NCBI GenBank assembly: GCA_949284715.1
Contig: CASDWH010000042.1
Location: 1 to 64,000 of the forward strand
DNA length: 64,000 nucleotides
Direction: 5' to 3'
Origin: an uncultured bacterium
Lineage (GTDB): Bacteria > Cyanobacteriota > Vampirovibrionia > Gastranaerophilales > Gastranaerophilaceae
Shown: in pieces, positions 1 to 9,343 of the stretch
Layout of the letters: each line of letters starts with the position of its first letter
How positions within the stretch are numbered: position 1 is the stretch's first letter
The notes under the pieces: generated by a model
Database searches by the model: none
Told to the model about the DNA's origin: nothing
The model's input: the letters and a program-made list of their open reading frames with translations, nothing else
Program-made: the position numbers and the translations under genes

Positions 1-105
1 ATCATTGTTAGCCTTTATATATATTTATAGCAATGACATTAATCACTCTCTATGAGTTAAATATCAAGCAAACTCTTTCAAAACGTATCATTCATACACA
101 ATTCA

Positions 106-123
106 TTTTTTGAACACTTTTTT
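106..123. repeat. Left copy of inverted repeat flanking the defence block
   Basis: The sequence TTTTTTGAACACTTTTTT lies just outside the first gene of the accessory region. Bases 107-122 are the exact reverse complement of 9990-10005 beyond the recombinase gene. Six of the 16 matched bases (GAACAC) are outside A/T runs, so chance similarity in AT-rich DNA is possible. The rest of positions 1-153 holds no gene that I can see. Confidence 0.45.
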
Positions 124-153
124 AACGGTACTAAAACTGGTTTTAAATACTAT

Positions 154-378
154 TTAAAAATTATTGTTGTCAGGATAATTTATAAAATAAGCGTTTACTG
201 TATCAGTATCTCGCCTTAAATTTTCGACGATTGGGGTGAGATTATACAGCTCTTCAATCTCTTGTTGCGTTCTGCAAAAATAATCAATAACAGTGGCTGT
301 GTTGTAGATCCGCTCCGCTAATTTTTCTAACTTCCTAAAATCTTTTTGTTTAATGCGATATTTTTTACTTTTACTCAT
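154..378 (-). CDS. Small hypothetical protein (74 aa)
   Basis: I do not recognise this protein. It is 74 residues long, with a very basic N-terminus (SKSKKYRIKQKDFRKLEK) followed by a mostly helical-looking stretch; there is no signal peptide or membrane segment. The gene is probably real because the start codon is preceded by a strong Shine-Dalgarno (AAGGAGG, about 5 bases upstream). It runs divergently from the vsr gene, so the 83 bases between them must hold both promoters. Its place at the edge of the defence block, inside the flanking inverted repeat, suggests it travels with the island, but nothing in the sequence tells what it does. Confidence 0.6.
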   Translation of the reverse strand: MSKSKKYRIKQKDFRKLEKLAERIYNTATVIDYFCRTQQEIEELYNLTPIVENLRRDTDTVNAYFINYPDNNNF

Positions 379-461
379 ACGACCTCCTTTTTAGGTGTCG
401 TATTTGTCACTCTAAATTAAAATTAAATCAAGTAATTATATTTTTGGACTAAAATAATTTT

Positions 462-878
462 ATGACAGATAACTTAACACCAGAACAAAGAAATAAAAAT
501 ATGAAAGCAATAAAAAGTTCCCATACCAAAATGGAAGATCAAATATGCCGTGCCCTATGGAGTATGGGTTTACGTTTTAGGCGAAATGTAAAAGGGCTGC
601 CAGGGAAGCCAGATATTGCTATAAAGAAATATAAAATTGTTATTTTTCTTGATTCATGTTTTTGGCATAGGTGTCCAGAACATTTCAAAAAACCAAAATC
701 AAATACGGCTTATTGGGAACCAAAAATTGAAAATAATGTAATTAGAGATATAAATATCACTCAATACTATATTACTAATAATTGGCATATTCTCAGAGTT
801 TGGGAGCATGATTATAAAAGAGAACTAAACAATACTGTGATAAAGATTGCTTATTTTATAAAAACGCATTCACAGTAA
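462..878 (+). CDS. vsr: Very short patch repair (Vsr) endonuclease
   Basis: Vsr enzymes nick DNA 5' of a T:G mismatch that arises when 5-methylcytosine deaminates, and so protect hosts carrying a C5-cytosine methylase. The 138-residue length is normal. The family core is visible: N-terminal RNKNMKAIKSSHTKMED helix, GLPGKPDIA with the metal-binding Asp, the FLDSCFWHRCPEHF block with Cys/His zinc and active-site residues, and the late RVWEHDY segment. The cytosine methylase that would create its substrate is the next gene, 52 bases downstream. No Shine-Dalgarno precedes the ATG; a TAAAAT hexamer at 450-455 ends six bases before it, so the mRNA may be leaderless. Confidence 0.9.
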   Translation: MTDNLTPEQRNKNMKAIKSSHTKMEDQICRALWSMGLRFRRNVKGLPGKPDIAIKKYKIVIFLDSCFWHRCPEHFKKPKSNTAYWEPKIENNVIRDINITQYYITNNWHILRVWEHDYKRELNNTVIKIAYFIKTHSQ

Positions 879-892
879 CATTTTTAACACTA

Positions 893-921
893 TTCACATA
901 ATAGTAATTTTATGATAAAAT
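893..921 (+). promoter_or_regulatory. Predicted promoter of the cytosine methylase gene
   Basis: A -35 box TTCACA (893-898) and a -10 box TAAAAT (916-921) are 17 bases apart. The -10 ends nine bases before the methylase ATG at 931 and no Shine-Dalgarno is present, so translation probably starts on a leaderless or nearly leaderless message. Confidence 0.45.
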
Positions 922-930
922 ATACTGGGC

Positions 931-1989
931 ATGAAGTATGTAAATAATGAGAAAACAGATAAGAAGTATAATAAACTAAAAGTAGGAAGTTTATTCGCCG
1001 GTGTTGGTGGGATATGTCAGGCATTTAAAAATGCTGGATTTGAGGTTATTTGGGCAAATGAAATTGATCCTAATGCATGTAAAACGTATGAATGCAATCA
1101 TAGAAAAACTCATCTTTTTGCGAAAAGTATTGAAGACCTGACCAAAGATGAATTGCAAAAATATGGACAAATAGACATCTTAACAGCAGGATTTCCTTGC
1201 CAGCCGTTTTCTCTTGCAGGACATCGTTTAGGTTTTGATGATCCTAGAGGGAAATTATTTTTCAATTTTATAACAATACTTAAATGGACTCAGCCAAAAG
1301 CATTTTTTTTAGAAAATGTTAAAAATATCATGAGTCACAATGAGGGGAAAACTATTGAAAAAATAAGAACTTCGATAGAAAATTGCGGATATTCATTTAT
1401 ACCATTTGTGCTGAAAGCATCTGATTATTCTAAAATTCCTCAAGCTAGAGAGCGTACATACATGGTTGGATTTAAAGGAGAGAGTAGAAAAGATGACGAA
1501 CAAATATTAACAAAATTATTTGAGCCGCCACAAGAAGTGAAAACAATATATCCTTTTAGCCACTTTTTAGAAGAAGATTCTGTTTTAGAAAGTGATTTTT
1601 ATACATCTGATAGTGAAATAAGTCAAAAAATCAGAAAAAATGTAATAAAACCTAATACTTTTTATCAGTACAGGAGATATTATGTTAGAGAAAATAAATC
1701 GAACATGTGCCCAACATTAACTGCAAATATGGGTAGTGGAGGTCATAATGTTCCTATAATTTTGGATAAAAATATTCCTAGAAAATTAACACCTAAAGAA
1801 TGTTTTAATTTTCAGGGTTTTCCAAGAACATTTAAATTACCAAATAATGTTAATAGATCTCAGTTATATAAACAGGCAGGCAATGCTGTAGTTGTTCCTG
1901 TCGTCGAATCAATTGCTACTCAAATCAAGAAGGTGTTGGAACAGGCTAATGACAATGAATCAAGTCGAGGTAGAGCCCAATATAAGTAA
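931..1989 (+). CDS. DNA (cytosine-5-)-methyltransferase
   Basis: This enzyme transfers a methyl group from S-adenosylmethionine to cytosine C5 in a specific DNA site. The conserved motifs appear in order: motif I FAGVGG (about residue 23), motif IV GFPCQPFS with the catalytic Cys (about residue 92), motif VI ENVKN, motif VIII QARER, and motif X near QAGNAVVVPV at the C-terminus. The target-recognition region lies between about residues 185 and 300. At 352 residues it is a standard single-specificity enzyme. It sits between vsr and the GHKL ATPase, whose start lies inside its last 41 bases. In this setting the mark probably lets the defence operon tell self from invading DNA. The recognition site cannot be read from sequence. 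Confidence 0.93.
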   Translation: MKYVNNEKTDKKYNKLKVGSLFAGVGGICQAFKNAGFEVIWANEIDPNACKTYECNHRKTHLFAKSIEDLTKDELQKYGQIDILTAGFPCQPFSLAGHRLGFDDPRGKLFFNFITILKWTQPKAFFLENVKNIMSHNEGKTIEKIRTSIENCGYSFIPFVLKASDYSKIPQARERTYMVGFKGESRKDDEQILTKLFEPPQEVKTIYPFSHFLEEDSVLESDFYTSDSEISQKIRKNVIKPNTFYQYRRYYVRENKSNMCPTLTANMGSGGHNVPIILDKNIPRKLTPKECFNFQGFPRTFKLPNNVNRSQLYKQAGNAVVVPVVESIATQIKKVLEQANDNESSRGRAQYK

Positions 1990-3397
1990 TTTTATTACTT
2001 CACTTAGGGATATTGGTTATTCTTTTGATACAGCTATTGCTGATATTATTGATAATAGCATATCTGCAGGAGCAAAAATAATTGATATATATGCCTCAGG
2101 TAAAGAAAAATATGTAGTTATTTCAGATAATGGCAGAGGAATGACAAAAGACGAATTGAAAGAGTCTATGAGACTAGGTTCTTGTTCTCCTTTCACAGAA
2201 CGCCAAGGTTATGATTTAGGAAGATTTGGACTTGGTTTAAAAACGGCATCTTTTTCGCAATGTAAAAAATTAACAGTTATTTCTAAATGTAACAATGATA
2301 TAAATGCATATTGTTGGGATCTTGATTATTTAGTTGAGCAAAATAGATGGTTGTTAAAAGAAATTGCTATTGATACTTTTAAAGATAAAGATTGGTTTAG
2401 ATTTTTAGAGGTTAATTCTGAAGGTACGATTATATTTTGGGAAAATATTGATAGATATGACGAATTTGAATTAAATGAAAAATTTGACAATTTGAGAAAT
2501 CATTTATCTATAACTTTTCATCGTTTTTTAGAAGGAGAATTCCCCTCCAGAACAATAAAAATCACTTTTAACAATAGAGTAATTTTGCCATTTAATCCTT
2601 TTAATGACAAAAATCAAGCAACTCAAAGAAAACCTACTGAACGATTTGAAATAAACGGTGAGGATATAACTGTAACTCCATATATACTACCACATCCAAA
2701 CAAAGTTTCAAAAGAAGAATATGAAAAGTATGCAACAAATGAGGGATATCAAAAAACACAGGGATTTTACTTATATAGAGCAGGAAGGCTTCTTATATAT
2801 GGGACTTGGTTTAAACTACATAAACAATCAGAAGCGCACAAACTTGTGAGAATCAAAATCGATATTAGTAATAAAATGGATTTTCTCTGGAAAATTGATG
2901 TAAAAAAATCTACAGCAACACCAATACCACAGATTAAGCATGAATTAAAACGTATTATTGGACAAATTACAAATCAAGGTTTTCAAGTTTATAGGCAACG
3001 AGGACATAAAATAATAGATACATCTTTAGAAAGATATTGGTATATAAATAAACAGAATGGGAAGACAAAGTATTGTATCAATAAAGACCATCCTATGTAT
3101 AAAATACTTTACCACTCATTACCAGAAGAAGATATGAATATTTTAAATTCATACTTAGCTGATATTGAAAAATATATTCCTATAGATAGTATTATTGCAC
3201 AGGCAATGGAAAAGCCTCACGATATAAATCAATTTGATGAATGTAACGTTATCGCTAAAATAAACAACTGTGTATTAGAAATGAAAAATATGAATCTTAG
3301 CAATGATGATATTTTTTCTTTTTTATCCAAATGTGAAGGATTTTCTGAAAATATAAATTTGATAAAACAAGTATTGGAGGATTTAGATGACAAGTGA
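1949..3397 (+). CDS. MutL/MORC-like GHKL ATPase of the defence operon
   Basis: This is a GHKL-fold ATPase with a MutL/MORC-like layout. The N box (DIIDNSISAG), the G1 loop (DNGRGM) and the G2 lid (GRFGLGLKTAS) all fall in the first 100 residues, followed by an S5-like transducer region and a C-terminal part of no known fold. I take the start at 1949 (or 1955), because upstream codons run through the methylase C-terminus in another frame; the overlap of about 40 bases points to translational coupling. Such ATPases occur with cytosine methylases, Z1 proteins and AIPR proteins in restriction-like systems. Its likely role is an ATP-gated clamp or sensor for foreign or unmethylated DNA; that role is inferred. 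Confidence 0.85.
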   Translation: MTMNQVEVEPNISNFITSLRDIGYSFDTAIADIIDNSISAGAKIIDIYASGKEKYVVISDNGRGMTKDELKESMRLGSCSPFTERQGYDLGRFGLGLKTASFSQCKKLTVISKCNNDINAYCWDLDYLVEQNRWLLKEIAIDTFKDKDWFRFLEVNSEGTIIFWENIDRYDEFELNEKFDNLRNHLSITFHRFLEGEFPSRTIKITFNNRVILPFNPFNDKNQATQRKPTERFEINGEDITVTPYILPHPNKVSKEEYEKYATNEGYQKTQGFYLYRAGRLLIYGTWFKLHKQSEAHKLVRIKIDISNKMDFLWKIDVKKSTATPIPQIKHELKRIIGQITNQGFQVYRQRGHKIIDTSLERYWYINKQNGKTKYCINKDHPMYKILYHSLPEEDMNILNSYLADIEKYIPIDSIIAQAMEKPHDINQFDECNVIAKINNCVLEMKNMNLSNDDIFSFLSKCEGFSENINLIKQVLEDLDDK

Positions 3398-6062
3398 TTA
3401 TGATAAAGTATTGGAATATTTAAAAAATTCATTAATTGATAAAAATAATATAACAGTAGGTGATATTAATGCTTGTATTGAAAAAATTAATATAATTATA
3501 AAAAATGATTTATTTATGCCTGAGGTATCTTTTAAAGAATTAGATGACAACATAAAAATAAGGCTTCGAAAAGATATCGAAATGCTTTATGATATTAAAA
3601 TGGATGACTGTACTATATTAACGGGAGAAGAACAACGAACAAAGGACAATGAATGGTGGAACAAGAAAAAAAAATCTTTGGATTCAGAGTTCTCATATTG
3701 GAAACATTATTTACAAACACTATCAAAATTACCTCCTAAAGTAGCAAGAACAATTGATACTGATACAGATATGATTATGAATAATTTGTTTGATCCCGCA
3801 TCAGACTCACAGTCAGAGAGCCGTTATGGTATGGTTATGGGACATGTCCAATCTGGGAAAACATCAAATTATGCGGGTTTAATTTGTAAAGCACTAGATG
3901 CTGGATATAAATTTATAGTTATTATAGCTGGTATTCATGATAATTTAAGGAACCAAACTCAAAAACGTATTTCAAATATTTTTAAAAATATTAATAGAAG
4001 TAAACAACCTTTTATTTTGACAACTGCTGATAACGATTTTCAAAAATCGTCACCTCAAAAATTTTCTACTTTAAACTTTGATAATACGGCAAGCCCTGTG
4101 TTTATTGTTATCAAAAAGAATAAAACAGTTTTAGATGCAGTTTTAAAATGGGCATCTCAAGATAATAGAGTTCCGATGCTTGTTATTGATGACGAAGCTG
4201 ATAATGCAACAATTAATACAAAAGAAGAAGATGATCCTACTGCTATAAATTTAAGAATTCGCCGGCTCCTTAAAAAGTTTAACAAGTTTTCATATGTCGC
4301 GTATACAGCAACTCCCTTTGCAAATATTTTTATAAATGATGATGCAGGAAATGATGAAGATGGACCGGATTTATTTCCTAAAGATTTTATTATCGTATTA
4401 AAAGCTCCGTCAAATTATATTGGTGCTACAAAATTATTTTTAGAAGAAAATATAGATTCCCATAATCAAAATTTATTAAATATAGATGAAATAGAAAATA
4501 TTGAAGATCCAAGTGAATATTATACAATTAAAGGACAAGAGGAGCATTGTAAGTTTGAAATTCCGAGAAATCATAAAAAAGATTTTCAGCCACAAGCTCT
4601 GCCTTCAAGTTTATTGCTTGCTATTAGATTATTTTTCATAAATATTGCAATTAGAAATATACGACACCAGAATAGTGAACATAATTCTATGTTAATACAT
4701 GCATCTAGATTTACAGGTGTACATTCCGCAATTGCACATCTGGTAGAACAATATGTATCAGAAATGAGAAAAGAGATTTGTCTATATGGACAATTTAATA
4801 GTGAAGAATCTTCTATATTAAGCAGTATGAAATCTGATTTTTATGAATATTATAATAATACTAATCTTGAGTGGCTAGATATTTTGTTAGAACTAAATAA
4901 AATATATGATAAAGTTGATGTAAGAGAAGCTCACTGCAACTCTAAACAAAGAATTGAATATTCAGAAATTCATCAAACAAACATAATAGCAATTGGTGGT
5001 AATAGTTTATCTCGCGGCTTTACACTAGAAGGTCTTAATGTTAGTTATTTTCTAAGAAATGCAGGAGCTGCAGATACATTAATGCAAATGGGTAGGTGGT
5101 TTGGTTATAGAAAAGACTATGAAGATATATGCAAGGTGTTTATGCCTGAGGATATTATAGCAAAGTTTGAATATGTTGCAGATATGTCAAATGAACTATA
5201 TGAGCTTGTTGACGATATGAATAAATATCAGAAGACTCCAAAAGAATTTGGGCTTAGTGTTAAAATACATCCTGAAAACTTTTTGATTTCTGCAAGAAAC
5301 AAAATGAAATCGGCACAACAATTTAATGTTCAAATTGGTTTAGATGGATTAACAAAGGAAGCCTCCAGGATTTCACGTAATGATAAATTTGTTGAACAAA
5401 ATCTGAATGCACTAAATAATTTTATACTTGAGATTAATTCAAAGTATCAAAAGATAGAAAGAGATACAAAAGGTACAAAATTCTTATGGTTAGATGTTCC
5501 ATCAGAGGAAATATATAGATTTTTAAATAATTGTCATTTTCTACCTGGTTATGAACACTTTCCTTTTGATGATATAAAACAATATATTGAAAAATATAAT
5601 AATGATTTATGGCGTGTGGCTTTGATTGGTACAGAGAATGCCAAAATAAAATACAGGATTGAAGATATATGTGTGGGAACGCAATTAAGAAACGTCTATG
5701 AAGATATTGAAAAAAATGTATACATATTGGGTGCTCATAGACAAATGACCTCTGGAATTGTTGAAAAATGGGGATTAACTTCAGAAGAATTTGATAATTT
5801 AAAAAATAATATTAATAGAAAAATAACTCGAGGCGATATAAGGAAACAATTATCTGGACCGCTTTTAATTTTAGGTATAATATCTCCAAATAATAGGGAA
5901 AAAAATGACTTTAAACATAAATATTTTCCATCTTTAAGCTGTACTTTCCCGAGTTTAACTGGAGAGAGACAGCCCAAAACGATTACTAGGATGGTTAATT
6001 CAGTAGGTATAAAACAATTATTAGAGCAAAAAAGAATTGAAGAGGAGACTGACGATGAATAA
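3387..6062 (+). CDS. Z1-domain ATPase/helicase-like protein of the defence operon
   Basis: This 891-residue protein carries a superfamily-2-like ATPase core with the Z1 domain. A Walker A loop GHVQSGKTSN lies at about residue 152, a Walker B/DEAD-like VIDDEADNAT at about 270, and the motif-III-like YTATPFANIF at about 310. The characteristic Z1 segment, with GGNSLSRGFTLEGL and MQMGRWFGYR, lies at about 535-575. The start has a good Shine-Dalgarno (GGAGG, seven bases upstream), and the gene overlaps the preceding ATPase by 11 bases. Z1 proteins are found with MutL-like ATPases and AIPR proteins in phage-defence operons and probably translocate on or remodel DNA. The biochemical activity here is inferred. 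Confidence 0.88.
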   Translation: MTSDYDKVLEYLKNSLIDKNNITVGDINACIEKINIIIKNDLFMPEVSFKELDDNIKIRLRKDIEMLYDIKMDDCTILTGEEQRTKDNEWWNKKKKSLDSEFSYWKHYLQTLSKLPPKVARTIDTDTDMIMNNLFDPASDSQSESRYGMVMGHVQSGKTSNYAGLICKALDAGYKFIVIIAGIHDNLRNQTQKRISNIFKNINRSKQPFILTTADNDFQKSSPQKFSTLNFDNTASPVFIVIKKNKTVLDAVLKWASQDNRVPMLVIDDEADNATINTKEEDDPTAINLRIRRLLKKFNKFSYVAYTATPFANIFINDDAGNDEDGPDLFPKDFIIVLKAPSNYIGATKLFLEENIDSHNQNLLNIDEIENIEDPSEYYTIKGQEEHCKFEIPRNHKKDFQPQALPSSLLLAIRLFFINIAIRNIRHQNSEHNSMLIHASRFTGVHSAIAHLVEQYVSEMRKEICLYGQFNSEESSILSSMKSDFYEYYNNTNLEWLDILLELNKIYDKVDVREAHCNSKQRIEYSEIHQTNIIAIGGNSLSRGFTLEGLNVSYFLRNAGAADTLMQMGRWFGYRKDYEDICKVFMPEDIIAKFEYVADMSNELYELVDDMNKYQKTPKEFGLSVKIHPENFLISARNKMKSAQQFNVQIGLDGLTKEASRISRNDKFVEQNLNALNNFILEINSKYQKIERDTKGTKFLWLDVPSEEIYRFLNNCHFLPGYEHFPFDDIKQYIEKYNNDLWRVALIGTENAKIKYRIEDICVGTQLRNVYEDIEKNVYILGAHRQMTSGIVEKWGLTSEEFDNLKNNINRKITRGDIRKQLSGPLLILGIISPNNREKNDFKHKYFPSLSCTFPSLTGERQPKTITRMVNSVGIKQLLEQKRIEEETDDE

Positions 6063-6981
6063 TCCTTGGGAAAATATAGGACAAGGTTACTACAGAAGGC
6101 AAGATAAAGATATAAATGCTTTTTATGCTAAGAATGAATCTGGCGAATATCTTTTTATAATTGACTTAGAAGAATTATTAGATAAAGATATTGAGTTATC
6201 TTTAAAAGGAATTGATTTAAAAACTTCAAAAAAAGACAATTCTTCTTTTTTGACATTAATATTGAAAAATGAAACTAATTGGGAGATATTTCTTCAATTG
6301 TGTGAAGATCTTATGATTTCTGCAAAGGCTGTAAAATCAAACCGAGCAAAAAACATTCATTCAAGATTAGTAAGATGGCAAACTTTTTTAAAGAATGAAA
6401 ATTACAATATATCAGAAGAAATACAAATAGGATTAATGGGAGAACTAATTTTTCTTAATGAATATTTATCAAAATATGTTTCTCTTGAACAGGCTATAAA
6501 TGCCTGGGTAGGTCCAGAAAAAGAAAAACAAGACTTTAGACTCAAAGGTATTAGTATAGAAATAAAATCCTTTATGGATAATAAACAAGATCAAGTTAAT
6601 ATATCCTCAGTAGAACAATTAAATAATAATGATAACAATTTGTATTTATGTACAATGGGTTTTAAATCATCTGATAGTGGTGAAACTTTGGAAGACTATT
6701 GTAAGAAGATACAAAAAAGAATTTATGAAGAATGTCCATCAATATTATCTGTGTTTGAAGACTTATTAATGTCATATGGTTATTATTTACATTGCAAATA
6801 TGATAACCTTAAACAGCTGTCGCAATATAAAAATAGTTGTTATATCGTGAATAATAAATTTCCTAAAATACCAATTACAATAAAAAATCCAGCGATATTA
6901 AATATTAATTATAAATTGGATCTTTCATACTGTAAAGAATTTCTTGTAGAAATTAAAGATATAATGGAATTAATTAAGTAG
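6055..6981 (+). CDS. PD-(D/E)XK family protein (DUF4420)
   Basis: This is a putative nuclease subunit of about 308 residues. Helices that include IGLMGELIFLNEYL precede a strand pair with DFRLKGISIEIKSF, which fits the D...ExK active site of PD-(D/E)XK nucleases and the DUF4420 family found in Mza-like defence operons. The start is set at ATG 6055, behind AGAGGAG; an upstream in-frame TTG at 6037 lies inside the end of the Z1 gene and is less likely. The ORF overlaps the Z1 gene by 8 bases. It is probably the DNA-cutting component, which the sequence alone cannot prove. Confidence 0.8.
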   Translation: MNNPWENIGQGYYRRQDKDINAFYAKNESGEYLFIIDLEELLDKDIELSLKGIDLKTSKKDNSSFLTLILKNETNWEIFLQLCEDLMISAKAVKSNRAKNIHSRLVRWQTFLKNENYNISEEIQIGLMGELIFLNEYLSKYVSLEQAINAWVGPEKEKQDFRLKGISIEIKSFMDNKQDQVNISSVEQLNNNDNNLYLCTMGFKSSDSGETLEDYCKKIQKRIYEECPSILSVFEDLLMSYGYYLHCKYDNLKQLSQYKNSCYIVNNKFPKIPITIKNPAILNINYKLDLSYCKEFLVEIKDIMELIK

Positions 6982-6993
6982 GCAGGTATATAA

Positions 6994-9054
6994 ATGTTTT
7001 CAATTGAAGATTTTCATGAATATTTGGTACAGAGCGTTTTTTCCTCTGCTGAATGCTCTGGCTGTATGAGAGAAGAAGCCTTTTTGGAAGAAGTCTCTGC
7101 ATATTTAATAGATGAGTCTGATGTCTCAGAAAATGTTCAGTTTGCTGATTATAGAAAGACTGGTTTAGAAGTTCACGGTTGGGATTACGATGATGAAAGG
7201 GGAATTTTGACCTTAATAGTTCACGAATTTAGTCAAAAAGAAGCTTTGGCAAATATTGGTAAAATAGATATTGAAACCAAATTTAAGCGACTAAAAACCT
7301 TTTTCTCAAAAGCCTTATCTGGTTTGTACAAAAATATGGAAGAATCATCTCCAGCTTATGAAATGGCCTACAATATCTACGATAAAAAAGATAATTTTAA
7401 TACAATTCGATTATTACTGATTACAGACTATAAAATTTCAATTCGCTCAGATGAGGACTTTTCCTCAGAAAAAGTGCTGCAAGGTTATCATTTTGAATAT
7501 AGAATTCTTGATATTGATTATTTATACAAAATATATCAAAGCCAGAATCAAGTAAATGATTATGAAATTGATGTAGAGAAAATTTTAGGACATCCATTAA
7601 ATTTCTTAATGGCAGATTCACGAAGTGATATATATGATTCCTATTTATTAGTGGCTCCTGGGGAATTAATATATAAAATATATGATACATATGGACAAAA
7701 ATTATTAGAACAAAACGTCAGAACCTTTTTACAATTTAAAGGGAAGGTTAACAAAGGTCTAAGAATTACATTAAGAGAAAAACCTGAAATGTTTTTTGCT
7801 TATAACAATGGTTTAACAGCTACTGCAACTGATATCAAATTTACAGGTGATAAAAAAATAAAATCTATAACTGGATTACAGATTGTTAATGGCGGACAGA
7901 CAACATCAGCAATATATGCTGTAAAACGTAATGATAAAGCCTCTTTGGAAAATGTGTATGTTCAAATTAAATTATCTGTAATTAAAAAATCAGAAGAAAC
8001 AGATAAATTTGTAAGTAAAATATCAGAATATGCTAATACACAAAATAAAGTAAATAAATCTGACTTTTTTGCAAATAGTCCTTTTCACAAAGATTTTAAA
8101 CAGCATTCCGAAAAAATTTATGCTCCGGCTAAAGACCGTTATTATAAAACTAGATGGTTTTATGAAAGAGCAAGAGGGCAGTATTTACAATCTATTGCTT
8201 TATTTAAAACAAAAGCTGAACAAAATAAATTTAAGAAAGAAAATCCAAAGGCTCAAGTTATTGAAAAGCCAATGCTCGCAAAAAGTGAAATGTCATGGAT
8301 GATGCATCCTCACATTGTTGCACGTGGAGCAGAAACTTGTTTTGCCGAATTTGCTAATTATATTAGTAAAGAGATCGAAAAAGATGAAAATTGTATTACA
8401 GAATTTTATTTCAAATCAGCTGTTGCAAAAATAATTATATTTAAGGAAACTGAAAAAATTGTATCTTCATCTACTTGGTACAATGGTGGTTATAGAGCAC
8501 AATGTGTGACATATACTATAGCTTTGTTGGCATATTTGTTTGAACAAAAAAATAAGATATTTGATTTTATGTCTATATGGGAAAAACAAGAAATCAGTGA
8601 GGAATTAAGAGAATATATTTCTATCCTTGCAGAGAAAGTATATGAATTAATTATGCAACCAGTTGAAGGGGCTGCTAATATTGGTCAATATTGCAAAAAA
8701 CTAGAGTGTTGGGACAAAGTAAAAAAATTGGCAAATGAACTCTATATTGATACTTACATTGAATTATTATCTACAACTAAGGAAGAGGCTAATATCAAAA
8801 AACGTGAGGCAAAAAATAATTTAGAAATAGATAATAGTGTAAAAATGCAGGAATTTGTTATCAAAATAGGATTTAATTCTTGGAATAATATATTAATTAA
8901 TGATACAAAATATAATCATCCATTATCACTCTCCCAAACCGAATACGGTGTATTGTCATCTATGGTTTCAGGCAAAATTAATTTTCCTACACCCAAGCAA
9001 GCTAAAGTATTATATAACATATATCAACGAGCTAAAGAAAAAGATATAATATAA
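6994..9054 (+). CDS. AIPR (abortive infection phage resistance) family protein
   Basis: This 686-residue protein belongs to the AIPR family. The hallmark is the central ITGLQIVNGGQTTSAIYA segment (about residues 297-314), preceded by FFAYNNGLTATA and followed by the DRYYKTRWFYERARGQY block. AIPR proteins were first linked to abortive infection and recur in restriction-type operons, but their biochemical activity is not settled. The gene has an AGGCAGG ribosome site and begins 12 bases after the DUF4420 gene, so it belongs to the same operon. Codon and base use match its neighbours, which fits co-transfer of the whole set. Confidence 0.88.
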   Translation: MFSIEDFHEYLVQSVFSSAECSGCMREEAFLEEVSAYLIDESDVSENVQFADYRKTGLEVHGWDYDDERGILTLIVHEFSQKEALANIGKIDIETKFKRLKTFFSKALSGLYKNMEESSPAYEMAYNIYDKKDNFNTIRLLLITDYKISIRSDEDFSSEKVLQGYHFEYRILDIDYLYKIYQSQNQVNDYEIDVEKILGHPLNFLMADSRSDIYDSYLLVAPGELIYKIYDTYGQKLLEQNVRTFLQFKGKVNKGLRITLREKPEMFFAYNNGLTATATDIKFTGDKKIKSITGLQIVNGGQTTSAIYAVKRNDKASLENVYVQIKLSVIKKSEETDKFVSKISEYANTQNKVNKSDFFANSPFHKDFKQHSEKIYAPAKDRYYKTRWFYERARGQYLQSIALFKTKAEQNKFKKENPKAQVIEKPMLAKSEMSWMMHPHIVARGAETCFAEFANYISKEIEKDENCITEFYFKSAVAKIIIFKETEKIVSSSTWYNGGYRAQCVTYTIALLAYLFEQKNKIFDFMSIWEKQEISEELREYISILAEKVYELIMQPVEGAANIGQYCKKLECWDKVKKLANELYIDTYIELLSTTKEEANIKKREAKNNLEIDNSVKMQEFVIKIGFNSWNNILINDTKYNHPLSLSQTEYGVLSSMVSGKINFPTPKQAKVLYNIYQRAKEKDII

Positions 9055-9077
9055 ATTAATTATTGGAGGTATTGTAT

Positions 9078-9308
9078 ATGGCCAAAATTACAAAAATTTA
9101 TAAAAAAGTTGAAACAAAATCTTGTAAACATATTACCAGTGTTGAAATGGAAATAGCTAAATCTGATGACAATAAATATATTATACTTTCAACTTTTGGA
9201 AGTTCTTCAAGAAAAGAGCCAGGGAAAGCTTCTCAAATTATTCATCTTAATAAGGAAACAGCATCTAAGCTAATTGCAATTTTGCAAAAATGGGTTATGG
9301 ATTCATAA
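9078..9308 (+). CDS. Small protein at the end of the defence operon (76 aa)
   Basis: I do not recognise this 76-residue protein with confidence. It reads as alternating beta strands (ITSVEMEIAKS, NKYIILSTFGSSS), then a basic loop and a C-terminal helix (KETASKLIAILQKWV), a layout seen in small nucleic-acid-binding folds; that resemblance is only suggestive. The start at 9078 is chosen because GGAGG sits eight bases upstream; an earlier in-frame ATG at 9063 overlaps this ribosome site. It lies 23 bases after the AIPR gene on the same strand, so it is probably the last gene of the defence transcript, either as an accessory or a control protein. Confidence 0.65.
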   Translation: MAKITKIYKKVETKSCKHITSVEMEIAKSDDNKYIILSTFGSSSRKEPGKASQIIHLNKETASKLIAILQKWVMDS

Positions 9309-9343
9309 TAGACTTATAAAAATCCATAATTAACTGCTTCGTT

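Noticed and set aside
462-9308. BREX or DISARM system
   Set aside because: No PglZ, BrxC, PglX or DrmA/DrmB-type genes are present; the MutL-like, Z1, DUF4420 and AIPR genes fit a different system.
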